A stretch of 45,528 bases of DNA from an uncultured Clostridia bacterium (GTDB taxonomy: Bacteria; Bacillota; Clostridia; Christensenellales; UBA1242): positions 1 to 45,528 of the forward strand of contig CALVTR010000011.1 of assembly GCA_944362965.1 (NCBI GenBank), read 5' to 3'. Below are positions 8,178 to 16,182 of this stretch, in pieces. A model generated the notes under the pieces. The model ran no database searches. It was not told where the DNA came from and saw nothing but the letters and a program-made list of their open reading frames with translations. Made by a program: the position numbers and the translations under genes. Every line of letters starts with the position of its first letter. Position 1 is the first letter of the stretch.

Positions 8178-9479
8178 TCAAGGCGTCAATCTATCCGGAC
8201 CTCTAAATACAAACATAGCTTCTTTGATGGTTGGGATGTCTAGCATAATCATCGTAAGTCTATCAAGTCCAAGTCCGAAGCCGCCGTGTGGTGGGCAACC
8301 ATATTTAAAGAAGTTGATATAGTTTTCTTCCATTGTCTTAGGGTCAATACCTTTGTCTGCAATCTGCTTTGCTAGGATTTCAGGGCGGTGTTCTCTCATA
8401 GCACCACTTGTGATTTCTATATCCTTATAATAAAGGTCGTAAGTTTCGCTGTATGCAGGGTCGTCAGCCTTGTGCATTGAATAGAATGGGCGGACGTCAC
8501 TTGGATAGTCCTTAACAAAGAAGAATTGGTGCTTGTTTTTCTTCATCATATATGCAGAGAGAAGGTTCTCGGCTTCTGTGTCAAGGTCTGCACCTTCATC
8601 AAGTGGATAGTCACATTCTTCTTCAAGAATTTTATAAACTTCCTTCATTGTAACTCTTGGGAAAGGAAGGGTAGGAACGATAACGTCAACACCAAGCATC
8701 TCCTTGATTTTTTTGCCGTATTTTTCGCTAACCTGTTTAAGTCCTGCATGAATAAGCTCTTCTTCCACTTTCATAACATCTTCAACTGAAGATACATTTG
8801 CAAATTCAAGGTCAAAGCCTGAAAATTCAGTTGTGTGTTTTCTTGTGTAAGATTTTTCTGCGCGGTATATTGGTGTTGCAATAAACACTTTTTCAAAACC
8901 TGCAGCTATTGCCATTTGCTTATAAAACTGTGGACTTTGGATAAGGTAGGCTTTCTTGTCAAAATACTTAACTTCAAAAACGCCCGAGCCTGATTCACTT
9001 TCATTTTTGATTGTTGTTGGACAGTGAACCTCTATAAAGCCATGCTCTATGCAATAGTTTCTCATGCCTTGAGTAAGTGCTGTTTGTGCTTCAAAGATAA
9101 GGCGTTTTTTAGGGTCACGTAGGTCAATCCAACGATAGTCAAGGCGTTGGTCGATTGAGCTTTCGCCGTCAATAGGTGATACTTCTGCTTTTGAAAGCAC
9201 TTCTAGAGTGTCAGGTATAAGCTCTTTTTTGCCAAGTTTAACATATTCGTTTGGCACAACTGTTCCGCGAACTTTAACATAGTAGTCTTGAATGAAGTGT
9301 GAAACAACTTCAGCCATTTCAGGTTGTTTTGCCTTTTCGATTGTCATTTGAAGCATTCCGCTTCTGTCTCGCAAAATTACAAATTGCATGCTCTTTTGGT
9401 CACGGACTTTCTCTATCCATGCCCATACTTCAACCTTGCCTTGAGCAGAAGCAAGGTCAGTTCTTACATAGTTTTCCAT
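8178..9479 (-). CDS. aspS: Archaeal-type (probably non-discriminating) aspartyl-tRNA synthetase
   Basis: 434 residues from ATG 9479 (MENYV..., preceded by AGGAGGT); an upstream in-frame ATG at 9536 lies inside the repeat element and is rejected. The length is much below the ~590 of bacterial AspRS because the GAD insertion is absent, as in the archaeal/eukaryotic class. Visible parts: the N-terminal OB-fold anticodon domain (~1-105), class II motif 2 around A-T-P-I-Y-R-A-E and motif 3 G-L-G-L-D-R-L near the C-terminus. Such AspRS2 enzymes in Clostridia charge tRNA(Asn) with Asp, giving the substrate of GatCAB. The neighbouring gatCAB genes and shared T-box make that role likely; non-discrimination is inferred from context, not read from residues. 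Confidence 0.9.
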   Translation of the reverse strand: MENYVRTDLASAQGKVEVWAWIEKVRDQKSMQFVILRDRSGMLQMTIEKAKQPEMAEVVSHFIQDYYVKVRGTVVPNEYVKLGKKELIPDTLEVLSKAEVSPIDGESSIDQRLDYRWIDLRDPKKRLIFEAQTALTQGMRNYCIEHGFIEVHCPTTIKNESESGSGVFEVKYFDKKAYLIQSPQFYKQMAIAAGFEKVFIATPIYRAEKSYTRKHTTEFSGFDLEFANVSSVEDVMKVEEELIHAGLKQVSEKYGKKIKEMLGVDVIVPTLPFPRVTMKEVYKILEEECDYPLDEGADLDTEAENLLSAYMMKKNKHQFFFVKDYPSDVRPFYSMHKADDPAYSETYDLYYKDIEITSGAMREHRPEILAKQIADKGIDPKTMEENYINFFKYGCPPHGGFGLGLDRLTMIMLDIPTIKEAMFVFRGPDRLTP

Positions 9480-9514
9480 TTTTACCTCCTGTTTTTTTAG
9501 TTTGTTTAAGGCAG

Positions 9515-9617
9515 GGCGAGAGCTTGGCAAATTCAAGCGGACTTGAATTTGCGATAAAAGGGTTTCACCCTTTTATCAAACTTGGCTAGCGTCGTAGCCA
9601 AGTTGCAAGCTCTCGCC
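9515..9617. repeat. Cloverleaf-shaped inverted-repeat element 2 in the aspS leader
   Basis: Outer arms GGCGAGAGCTTG (9515-9526) and CAAGCTCTCGCC (9606-9617) are perfect 12-bp complements. They enclose three perfect, abutting hairpins: GCAAATTCAAG-CGGA-CTTGAATTTGC (9527-9552), GATAAAAGGGT-TTC-ACCCTTTTATC (9553-9577) and AACTTGGCTA-6 nt-TAGCCAAGTT (9579-9604). It lies between the T-box terminator and the aspS ribosome-binding site, so it is part of the mRNA leader. The layout equals that of 1336-1419 although the sequence differs. Confidence 0.85.
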
Positions 9618-9635
9618 TTTAAGCCTAGATAAAAC

Positions 9636-9914
9636 AAAAAAGTCATTCGCCTAAACGCATAAGACTTTTTGTCTATGTGTTAGGACGAATGACTTCGCGG
9701 TGCCACCTAACTTGCAAACCTTCAAAAGTGTTTGCCTCTTAAAATAAGCTGTCACGGGCTTTCCCGATTTCCCTTACTGATAAAGCACTCACACTTTATT
9801 TTCAAAGAAATTGCTCCGAAGTGTTCTTTCGCATGGGTCACTTAGCAAACTTTCAGCCACGATTTGCCTCTCTGACAAATGACTTGTCATGTTACTTTTC
9901 TTCATCATCACTTT
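9636..9914 (-). promoter_or_regulatory. T-box riboswitch (Asn, possibly Asn/Glu) controlling aspS-gatCAB
   Basis: On the minus strand the T-box core GGTGGCACCGCG lies at 9696-9707 and is followed by a long terminator hairpin (9636-9695: AAGTCATTCG ... CGAATGACTT then a T-run). Upstream is a Stem I region (~9800-9914) with the usual bulged elements. On its 3' strand is the text GAAAGAACACTTCGG, giving the candidate specifier AAC (Asn), overlapped by GAA (Glu) as GAAC. Uncharged tRNA pairing at the specifier and at the T-box would favour the antiterminator. Clostridial transamidation operons are known to use an Asn/Glu T-box, which fits, but the exact specifier frame is inferred without folding. 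Confidence 0.92.
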
Positions 9915-9920
9915 GTAAAG

Positions 9921-9949
9921 ATTATAAAGCTTTCTTAAAATTTTGTCAA
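9921..9949 (-). promoter_or_regulatory. Consensus promoter of the T-box operon
   Basis: TTGACA (minus strand, 9944-9949) and TATAAT (9921-9926) are both perfect consensus boxes with an ideal 17-bp spacer; transcription should start near 9914, just before T-box Stem I. Confidence 0.92.
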
Positions 9950-9976
9950 TAATTTTTTAAATCTGTAAAAAATTTT

Positions 9977-10816
9977 TTAAAAGTCCTTATTAAAATTATA
10001 AAAACTTGGCATCAGCACAAATTCTTTGCCATTTAAGTAGTTTAAAGTTCCGTCAAGACCATCAAATTTAAGATAATAGCAGTGAAGTTGTTGATATTTT
10101 TTCTTAAACTTCTTGTTGTCTTCATTTCTGCCATATTTTCCGTCGCCAATAATAGGGTGCCCTAAAAATGCAAGGTGAGCTCTAAGCTGATGAGTTTTTC
10201 CGCTCACAAGCGTGCATTCAACAACACTTGACGTTGGCGATGACTTAAGTGTTTTGAATATTGTTGTAATTTCACTAGAGCCCGCAACCTTTTTATTGTA
10301 TATTTTTACTTGGCTTTTGTTTGCATCCTTCAATAAGTATGCCTTATATTTTTCACCTTTAAAATCTGTGCTTCCAACCACTTCTGCAATATATTTTTTA
10401 GTTAACGTGCGGTTTTTGAAAGCCTTATCAAGTTCGCTCTTTGCCTGCAAATTTTTTGAAAGCACCATAAGCCCCGTCGTGTTGCGGTCGAGTCTGTGAA
10501 CAGCATAGGCGTTTAACTTCTTTGCAACGCCGCTTTCACCTTCAACTTCAATGCCCTGCGGTTTGCCTGCAACAATAATATTGTCATCTTGATAGACTAT
10601 GTCAATATTTTGTTCTGTTTTTATCATGCTTTCATCATAAAAGACAATTATACTGCATCCTTCGCAAACATTTATATTGCTTGAAATCTTAACGCCGTCA
10701 ACTCTAACATCCTTATTTCGCAAAAGTCGACTTACACTATTATATGAAAACCCCTTTTCAAGCAATAAATTTGATATTTTTTCATTTTTATCACTGATAA
10801 ATTCCAATTTTTTCAT
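9977..10816 (-). CDS. RluA/RluD-family RNA pseudouridine synthase
   Basis: About 279 residues from ATG 10816 (MKKLEF); an ATG five codons upstream is possible but has no better ribosome-binding site. The order is an N-terminal S4-like RNA-binding domain (~1-65; S-V-S-R-L-L-R-N-K-D-V-R-V-D-G) then the catalytic domain with the RluA signature H-R-L-D-R-N-T-T-G-L holding the catalytic aspartate (~residue 110), and the later motifs K-T-H-Q-L-R-A-H and G-D-G-K-Y-G. It isomerises uridines in ribosomal RNA; which site cannot be told. It stands alone, divergent from the yabP cluster. Confidence 0.92.
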   Translation of the reverse strand: MKKLEFISDKNEKISNLLLEKGFSYNSVSRLLRNKDVRVDGVKISSNINVCEGCSIIVFYDESMIKTEQNIDIVYQDDNIIVAGKPQGIEVEGESGVAKKLNAYAVHRLDRNTTGLMVLSKNLQAKSELDKAFKNRTLTKKYIAEVVGSTDFKGEKYKAYLLKDANKSQVKIYNKKVAGSSEITTIFKTLKSSPTSSVVECTLVSGKTHQLRAHLAFLGHPIIGDGKYGRNEDNKKFKKKYQQLHCYYLKFDGLDGTLNYLNGKEFVLMPSFYNFNKDF

Positions 10817-10917
10817 AAGACTATAATACAATATTTTTTATTTTTTACCTATCATTTTTAAGCATTAAAAGGAATATATATATTTTGTTAAAACTTTTTT
10901 GTTTTTATGGGGGAATT

Positions 10918-11166
10918 ATGGAAGTATTACATTTAGAAGGAAATTCACTTTTTATCAAAGGTGCAACAAAAGTTGTTTCATCGTCGCAGAATCAGGCAGT
11001 TATAGAGACAGGCGAAAGTGTTATGGTGCTAAGCGGAAATAATATTGAAGTTAAAAAACTCAACCTTGAAGAAGGTGAAGTTTGTTTGAATGGCAACTTC
11101 AATCTTATAAAACTGAATGAACACGGCGGCAAAAAACAACCGCTTCTTAAAAGGATTTTTAAGTAA
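10918..11166 (+). CDS. yabP: YabP-like sporulation protein
   Basis: 83 residues from ATG 10918, preceded by GGGGG; the longer frame back to 10885 lacks a start with a site. The text reads as a short beta-strand protein (L-H-L-E-G-N-S-L-F-I-K-G-A..V-L-S-G-N-N-I-E-V-K-K-L-N-L-E-E-G), the YabP/YqfC pattern. In Bacillus the yabP-yabQ-divIC order is conserved and the first two act in spore coat/cortex formation under sigma-E. Here the next two genes are a YabQ-like and a DivIC-like protein, which strongly supports the call. The tail (K-Q-P-L-L-K-R-I-F-K) is basic. Confidence 0.8.
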   Translation: MEVLHLEGNSLFIKGATKVVSSSQNQAVIETGESVMVLSGNNIEVKKLNLEEGEVCLNGNFNLIKLNEHGGKKQPLLKRIFK

Positions 11167-11523
11167 TTGCTATATCCTACTTTATCTCAACCCCTTGTTT
11201 TTCTAGTGGTTTTTCTTGCTGGCGTTGCGGGTGGTTTTATTTTTGATATCTTCAAAACACTCACCTTCTTAAGCGGCAATGATAAATATTCAAAAATTCT
11301 ATTTGATTTCCTTGCAACCATATTTTCCTTCGCTCTTCTATATATTGTCAATCTCAATATAAATTATGGGCAGTTTAGAATATATGTGCTTCTCACTTTC
11401 CTGCTTGCACTCTATCTTGAAAGGCTTTTATCAAAATTTTTGTGGACAAAGTGCGTAAAAAGATGCTATAATCATTTGAAAGAGAAAAAAGATGCAAGAA
11501 GAAAAAAGGAAAAAGTGGATTAA
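11167..11523 (+). CDS. yabQ: YabQ-like spore cortex membrane protein
   Basis: 118 residues starting at TTG 11167, immediately after the yabP stop. Three to four hydrophobic helices are visible (about 8-30, 42-62, 68-88), with the G-F-I-F-D-I-F-K motif after the first, then a strongly basic tail (K-D-A-R-R-K-K-E-K). YabQ is an inner-membrane protein needed for spore cortex synthesis in Bacillus. The function is inferred from topology and the yabP-yabQ-divIC gene order. The last 32 bases overlap the next gene in another frame. Confidence 0.78.
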   Translation: MLYPTLSQPLVFLVVFLAGVAGGFIFDIFKTLTFLSGNDKYSKILFDFLATIFSFALLYIVNLNINYGQFRIYVLLTFLLALYLERLLSKFLWTKCVKRCYNHLKEKKDARRKKEKVD

Positions 11524-11722
11524 ATGGTCATGGATTATAGGACTTGTAGTTCTTATAGCTTTTGTTATTATCACGTCAATAGTTATCAACTATCAAAGAC
11601 AGAGACTTAAAGAACTTCAAGATGCCAACGACCAAATTACTGACAGTTTAGATGACCAAGATGGCGAAGGTCAAGAAGGCGGACAAGATATAACTGAAGA
11701 GAGCGTGGTGATATATGTCTAA
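11492..11722 (+). CDS. DivIC/FtsB-like septum formation protein
   Basis: 76 residues: a short basic cytoplasmic start (M-Q-E-E-K-R-K-K-W-I-K-W), one trans-membrane helix (~13-33), then a charged, coiled-coil-prone segment (Q-R-Q-R-L-K-E-L-Q-D-A-N-D-Q-I) and an acidic D/E/G/Q-rich tail. This is the layout of DivIC/FtsB, bitopic proteins of the divisome. It is a little shorter than usual and the tail is low-complexity, so the call relies on the conserved position after yabQ. It overlaps yabQ by 32 bases and the next gene by 8. Confidence 0.7.
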   Translation: MQEEKRKKWIKWSWIIGLVVLIAFVIITSIVINYQRQRLKELQDANDQITDSLDDQDGEGQEGGQDITEESVVIYV

Positions 11723-12140
11723 AGAGAAAAAGTATAATGTTGATTATTTTGAAAAGCTTGATGATAAAGAACTTGAAGGTGTCCACAACATCCATTCTTC
11801 ACGCGTCGCATTCATGATTGTGAATGGCAAAGTGCTTTATCTTGAGGGTAGCACAATGAGTCATTTTCAGTGGGCAATGTCACTTGGACTAGATTTAGAT
11901 AAGTTTAACGATTTGACTCGCGGCTATGCAAGAGACGGACAGATTGTGTTTTATAAAGGCAACTTTGAGTTTGATAAAAAAATAATTGTAGACGCAAAAA
12001 CTTATGCAAATGAGATAGCTCGCCACTGCAATATGCCGTCAGCAGAAGTTTACGCGGGAGTTAATATTGGCAAACCTGGACAAGTGTGGCTGCCTAAAAA
12101 ACTCCTATTTACACTCGAACTTGAAAACGAAAACAGCTGA
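11715..12140 (+). CDS. Conserved hypothetical protein of the yabPQ-divIC cluster
   Basis: 141 residues, start ATG 11715 overlapping the DivIC-like gene by 8 bases, hence probably co-translated. No membrane segment or signal peptide. Features visible: a charged start, a strand-rich middle (R-V-A-F-M-I-V-N-G-K-V-L-Y-L-E-G-S-T-M-S-H-F-Q-W) and a later H-C-N-M-P segment with Cys and His. I do not recognise the family. Context suggests a division- or sporulation-linked role, but nothing in the sequence proves it. Confidence 0.75.
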   Translation: MSKEKKYNVDYFEKLDDKELEGVHNIHSSRVAFMIVNGKVLYLEGSTMSHFQWAMSLGLDLDKFNDLTRGYARDGQIVFYKGNFEFDKKIIVDAKTYANEIARHCNMPSAEVYAGVNIGKPGQVWLPKKLLFTLELENENS

Positions 12141-12194
12141 CTTGTCGGTAATTGAATTTATTTTTTATTCTTATTACAAATAACTTATATAACA

Positions 12195-12223
12195 AAAATA
12201 TTGGACTTTAAATCCAATATTTT
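12195..12223. terminator. Bidirectional terminator
   Basis: AAAATATTGGA (12195-12205) and TCCAATATTTT (12213-12223) are complementary around a 7-nt loop, with T-runs on the right and A-runs on the left. It lies between the convergent yabPQ cluster and the VTT-domain gene. Confidence 0.8.
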
Positions 12224-12268
12224 ATTTTTTTAATTATATTTTTTAATTTTCAGCCTTTTCATTATTTT

Positions 12269-13162
12269 TTATTTTATTTTTTTCTTTTTTAAAATATATC
12301 TAATATATTTTTTATCAGTCTTTAATAAGGTGGCGGTATTTTCTAAGTCAAGTTTTTGTGGTTTTTCTGTCATTTCCATCGCTACAACTTTATGATTTAT
12401 CGGATATAATACATATGAAAGTTTTTTATTGCCAATTTTTCCGGTTATTTTATTTGCTGTTCTCACAATGTAATCTTCAATTTGTGGTTGAAATTTGACG
12501 CTGAGATAGAATACGAATATTCCAATAATGACTAGTGCTATCCATACAGGTATTCCCCAGCCACTGAATGGTATTATGCTTCCACTTCCAAAGAAGCAAA
12601 GGCAACCGATTGAGATAGGTCGAGTGATAAGATTTGTTATCATAAAGAATTTCCAGTCCATGCCAATGCATCCAGCCACAATGCAAAGTATGTCGTCAGG
12701 AAAAACAGGAAAAAGCATCATCAGGAAGAATACAAATTTCCCGCGTTTAAGCTTTTCTTCCCATTTAGCTGCATCTTTTTCACCGGCTACCCAGACAACC
12801 AACTTGCGTCCAACTTTTCGCCCCAAAAAGAAGGCAAAAGCACTTCCGCAAAGAACGGCTGCAAGACTAAGTGCAAAAGTTACCCAGACATTTTCAAAAA
12901 CGAGTGTTCCCGCAATGGTGGTGACAGCGGCAGGGAGCGGAAGAAATGTAACCTGCAAAAATTGCAAAACAAAAAATATAGCATAGCTATAAACTCCGCC
13001 TTCTCGAATAAAAGCACCTAGCTCTTCGGCACTGTCTATCTTGTCAATAGTGCCAGTCAGTTCAAGCGGCAGGTATATCGCAAGAACAAGCACGACTAGC
13101 ACAACAACTATGATTAAAAGCTTTATAAGTTTAGTTTTAGTTTCTTTTTTTATCTTCGACAT
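12269..13162 (-). CDS. TVP38/TMEM64-family (VTT domain) membrane protein
   Basis: 297 residues. An N-terminal helix (~12-32) is followed by the VTT/SNARE-associated core, with F-L-Q-V-T-F-L-P-L-P-A-A-V-T-T-I-A-G-T (~65-85), then F-F-L-G-R-K-V-G-R-K and further helices to about residue 220. The family includes DedA-like lipid scramblases/transporters; the substrate cannot be inferred. The last ~70 residues are soluble and basic, which is longer than most members. Monocistronic, divergent from the YwaF-like gene. Confidence 0.88.
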   Translation of the reverse strand: MSKIKKETKTKLIKLLIIVVVLVVLVLAIYLPLELTGTIDKIDSAEELGAFIREGGVYSYAIFFVLQFLQVTFLPLPAAVTTIAGTLVFENVWVTFALSLAAVLCGSAFAFFLGRKVGRKLVVWVAGEKDAAKWEEKLKRGKFVFFLMMLFPVFPDDILCIVAGCIGMDWKFFMITNLITRPISIGCLCFFGSGSIIPFSGWGIPVWIALVIIGIFVFYLSVKFQPQIEDYIVRTANKITGKIGNKKLSYVLYPINHKVVAMEMTEKPQKLDLENTATLLKTDKKYIRYILKKKKIK

Positions 13163-13264
13163 GATTATATTATATCATATTTATATGAATTTTAAAAATA
13201 GATATAAGATTAAATAGATAATTGTTATAAATTTCTTTTTTTTTGGATTATTTTAAAAAAATCA

Positions 13265-13293
13265 TTGTAGTTATAAGGCGTTTGTGATATACT
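13265..13293 (+). promoter_or_regulatory. Promoter of the YwaF-like/GmrSD pair
   Basis: TTGTAG (13265-13270), 17-bp spacer, TATACT (13288-13293), ending 36 bp before the ATG at 13330, which has an AAGGAG site. Confidence 0.7.
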
Positions 13294-13329
13294 AACAAAG
13301 TAAATTTTTAATTATTCAAGGAGAAAACA

Positions 13330-14202
13330 ATGAGCACCGAACATATTTTATACATAGTTATATCATTACTTGTGATTTCACTTATTCTTTTTGGAGCACA
13401 CTTTATCAAAAAACAGTTGTTCAAAGACCTTTTCTTGCTATTTTGGGCGGTGGCGTGTCTGTTCTTCCATATCTCCACAATGTATACAACGCTCTTTGCA
13501 AATGGTGGTATAGGAAATTCTTATGATAATCAGTTATTCCCAATCTATTTTTGCAACTACATGATGTATCTACTGCTGTTTGCAAGTTTGTGGTGGAATA
13601 AAAAATCAAAACTATTCAAATGTATGTCAACTTTTGTTGCTTATGGCGGAACATTTGGTGCACTTATTACTTTATTCGTCACACCACCAGGATTCAGCAG
13701 TTGGGGAACACTTCAAGCAGCCTTCTCACATTCTTGTATGCTTGTTGGCTGTCTGTGGCTGTTTGTGGGTGGATATGTAAAAATCAACGTCTATAATCTT
13801 GTGCCTTATTCGATGGGTTTGTTATCATGCGGCGTAGTCGGTGGACTTGTTGAGCTTATCTTCTATCTAGGTGGACTTCCAAGCCCTAACGCAATGTATT
13901 TAGTTCATGGACCTAACGAGCTTCCTGCATTCAAATGGTGGATGTTTGTGATATGCATGCTTGCCTTGATATTTGCCTTTACATCGCTATGGGAGCAGTT
14001 CACAAGAAAGAAACAAGACCGCTGGTATAAAACACATGAGGATTTATATTTATATTTTCCTAAGAAGAAAGCAAAACTTGCCTTAGAAACACAAAATATA
14101 GCAGAATCTGCAACACTAACACAAAACATTGCAGAGATTCCAACTGAGTTGCAATCTACAAGCCAAGAAGATACAGATAACAAAGCAAATAATAAAGAGT
14201 AA
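13330..14202 (+). CDS. YwaF/TMEM164-like integral membrane protein
   Basis: 290 residues with six to seven hydrophobic helices between ~5 and 230. The text L-F-P-I-Y-F-C-N-Y-M-M-Y-L-L and the loop V-H-G-P-N-E-L-P-A-F-K-W-W resemble the YwaF (TMEM164-like) family, in which a His and a Cys in membrane helices are conserved; TMEM164 in animals is an acyltransferase-like enzyme. A cytoplasmic tail of ~60 residues contains short imperfect repeats (T-Q-N-I-A-E twice). Only 53 bp separate it from the GmrSD-like gene, so the two may be co-transcribed, though a functional link is not evident. Confidence 0.65.
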   Translation: MSTEHILYIVISLLVISLILFGAHFIKKQLFKDLFLLFWAVACLFFHISTMYTTLFANGGIGNSYDNQLFPIYFCNYMMYLLLFASLWWNKKSKLFKCMSTFVAYGGTFGALITLFVTPPGFSSWGTLQAAFSHSCMLVGCLWLFVGGYVKINVYNLVPYSMGLLSCGVVGGLVELIFYLGGLPSPNAMYLVHGPNELPAFKWWMFVICMLALIFAFTSLWEQFTRKKQDRWYKTHEDLYLYFPKKKAKLALETQNIAESATLTQNIAEIPTELQSTSQEDTDNKANNKE

Positions 14203-14255
14203 GCGTCAAAGAGATGGGTTACTTATAAAATAATTTATAAAGAAAGGAGTAAAAC

Positions 14256-16103
14256 ATGGCAAAAACTATTGAACCTAATTTAAGAAAGATTGGTGATTAT
14301 TTAAAACTAGAAAATGATACTATTTTTGTAATTCCAGAATATCAAAGAGTATATTCATGGAGTATTAATAACTGCGACAAGCTTTGGCAAGATATTGTTG
14401 ATTATATTTTGGAAGGGAATAAGGATAGATATTTCTTTGGAACGATAATTATCAACTGTCAAGATAATGACTCAAAATATAGTCTTATTGATGGTCAGCA
14501 AAGAACGACAACCTTTTTGCTTTTACTAAAAGCACTTTTGATGAGAATTAATATTGAGATAAATAAATGCACTCAAGATGAAGAGTCTGCTGCTCTATGT
14601 AGGGGGTTAAGAGATAGGAGAAGAACAATCATGAAACTTCTTTACAAAGTTGAAGCAGAATATGTCTCTGACGATCCAAACAAAAATCAAGATGGAGAAA
14701 TTTATAAGCAGGTAAATATTTTAAAAAATAATTCGATAAATGAAAACGACCTATATAAGACAGAGCTTGACACAATATTAAAGGCTGTCGATTTTGACGA
14801 TGCTGAAGCAAATGTAATTAAAATAAAAAATAAGCAAAAAGATAATAGATATACTAGCTTCTTTAGAAATTTTAAATATTTTTATGGGAAAATCAGCGAA
14901 CTGTCACCTTCTCAATTAAATAATATCACCAAAGTTTTTATAGAAAATTGCGAAGTGATAGAGATTAAAAGTTGGAATGTTGAACAAGCCATCAGAATGT
15001 TTAACTCGCTAAACTCTGACGGACTTCCATTGCGTGACTCAGATATTATATCAGCAGATTTTTATGCATCATCAGAATCAATGAATAAAAGCAAAGAATT
15101 TTCTGAACTTTGGCGTGAATTATATGATAGGATAAATACTTTAGATGAGATTGATATTGATTCTATCTTGGCTCAATATATGTATTATATGAGAGCGAAA
15201 AATAGAGATATTGTAAGCAGCACTGGAGCAATCAACGTTACCGTTCCTGGCGTTAGAAGATATTTTAAAGAAATTAACACTGACTTGGTTAATCGTTATC
15301 CAATTCAAACCTGCCAAGAAATGATTAAACTGGTTAAAAATTGGGAAGTCTCATTAAAACAGCCAATAGTAAAAATACTTCTAAAATTTAACGAAAACGC
15401 AAAATTATTCTTTGGTGGCTATCTTCTTAGATTTGATGAAAATAACGTCAATGAACAAGAAGTAAAACTCTTGGCAGAAACAATGATAAGGCTTTTTGCC
15501 GTGCTAGAATTGGTAGATGCTGGGTATTCAAGCACAAAATTTAAAACCTTCTTATTTGGAGAGATGGTAAAATTTGTTGATAAAACTATTCCTATAAGTG
15601 AAATAATTGCAGATTTTGATAGTCATATAAGCAAGAATTGGAAGGAAGACGACCTTAAAAAATCAATTTATGATAACGAAGGGAATATTTTAGTTTACTT
15701 AAACGAGTATTTATTTGCAAAAGAAAGAAACATAGATTTCAAATTTGAAGAAAAGTGCGATGTTGAGCATATTATGCCGTCAAGCGGCCATAATCTACCT
15801 GAAATTCGCAAAGATGCAAAAATACTTAATGATGAAGAATTTAGAAGCTTTGTAAATAAAATTGGCAATAAAATTTTACTAGAATATAAAATTAATAGGA
15901 GACTAGGCAACGAATGGTTTAGAACAAAGGTTTCAACAACGCTAGAAAGCAAAACTGGATATATAAATAGTAAATATAATATAGCAAAATATTTGGTTGA
16001 AAAATATAGAAATACTGACAAGCCATTTTGGACAAAAGACGATATTAATGTAGCATCGCAAAATGCAAGCGAAAGAATTGTAAAGTTTATATATAATAAA
16101 TAA
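14256..16103 (+). CDS. GmrSD-type DUF262-DUF1524 modification-dependent nuclease
   Basis: 615 residues. The N-terminal DUF262 (ParB-like) domain shows I-P-E-Y-Q-R-V-Y-S-W (~26-35), F-F-G-T-I-I and I-D-G-Q-Q-R-T-T-T (~77-85), the motifs that bind and hydrolyse nucleotide. The C-terminal DUF1524 domain carries the His-Me finger motif C-D-V-E-H-I-M-P near residue 500. Single-chain GmrSD proteins are type IV-like restriction factors acting on glucosylated or otherwise modified phage DNA. AAAGGAG precedes the ATG. A terminator follows at once. No partner gene is adjacent, consistent with a stand-alone defence gene. Specificity cannot be read from sequence. Confidence 0.9.
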   Translation: MAKTIEPNLRKIGDYLKLENDTIFVIPEYQRVYSWSINNCDKLWQDIVDYILEGNKDRYFFGTIIINCQDNDSKYSLIDGQQRTTTFLLLLKALLMRINIEINKCTQDEESAALCRGLRDRRRTIMKLLYKVEAEYVSDDPNKNQDGEIYKQVNILKNNSINENDLYKTELDTILKAVDFDDAEANVIKIKNKQKDNRYTSFFRNFKYFYGKISELSPSQLNNITKVFIENCEVIEIKSWNVEQAIRMFNSLNSDGLPLRDSDIISADFYASSESMNKSKEFSELWRELYDRINTLDEIDIDSILAQYMYYMRAKNRDIVSSTGAINVTVPGVRRYFKEINTDLVNRYPIQTCQEMIKLVKNWEVSLKQPIVKILLKFNENAKLFFGGYLLRFDENNVNEQEVKLLAETMIRLFAVLELVDAGYSSTKFKTFLFGEMVKFVDKTIPISEIIADFDSHISKNWKEDDLKKSIYDNEGNILVYLNEYLFAKERNIDFKFEEKCDVEHIMPSSGHNLPEIRKDAKILNDEEFRSFVNKIGNKILLEYKINRRLGNEWFRTKVSTTLESKTGYINSKYNIAKYLVEKYRNTDKPFWTKDDINVASQNASERIVKFIYNK

Positions 16104-16123
16104 TTTATAAATCACAAACAAAA

Positions 16124-16170
16124 AACGAACATTGAATTTAGTGAAAAAACTTTTTCAATGCTCGTTTTAT
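16124..16170 (+). terminator. Terminator after the GmrSD-type gene
   Basis: AACGAACATTGAA (16124-16136) pairs with TTCAATGCTCGTT (16154-16166) with one mismatch, followed by a T-rich run. Confidence 0.85.
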
Positions 16171-16182
16171 TTTTTTCTACGA

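Noticed and set aside
9480..9536. Earlier start for aspS at 9536
   Set aside because: The extra codons come from the cloverleaf element, whereas ATG 9479 has a strong AGGAGGT site and begins the family's usual N-terminus.
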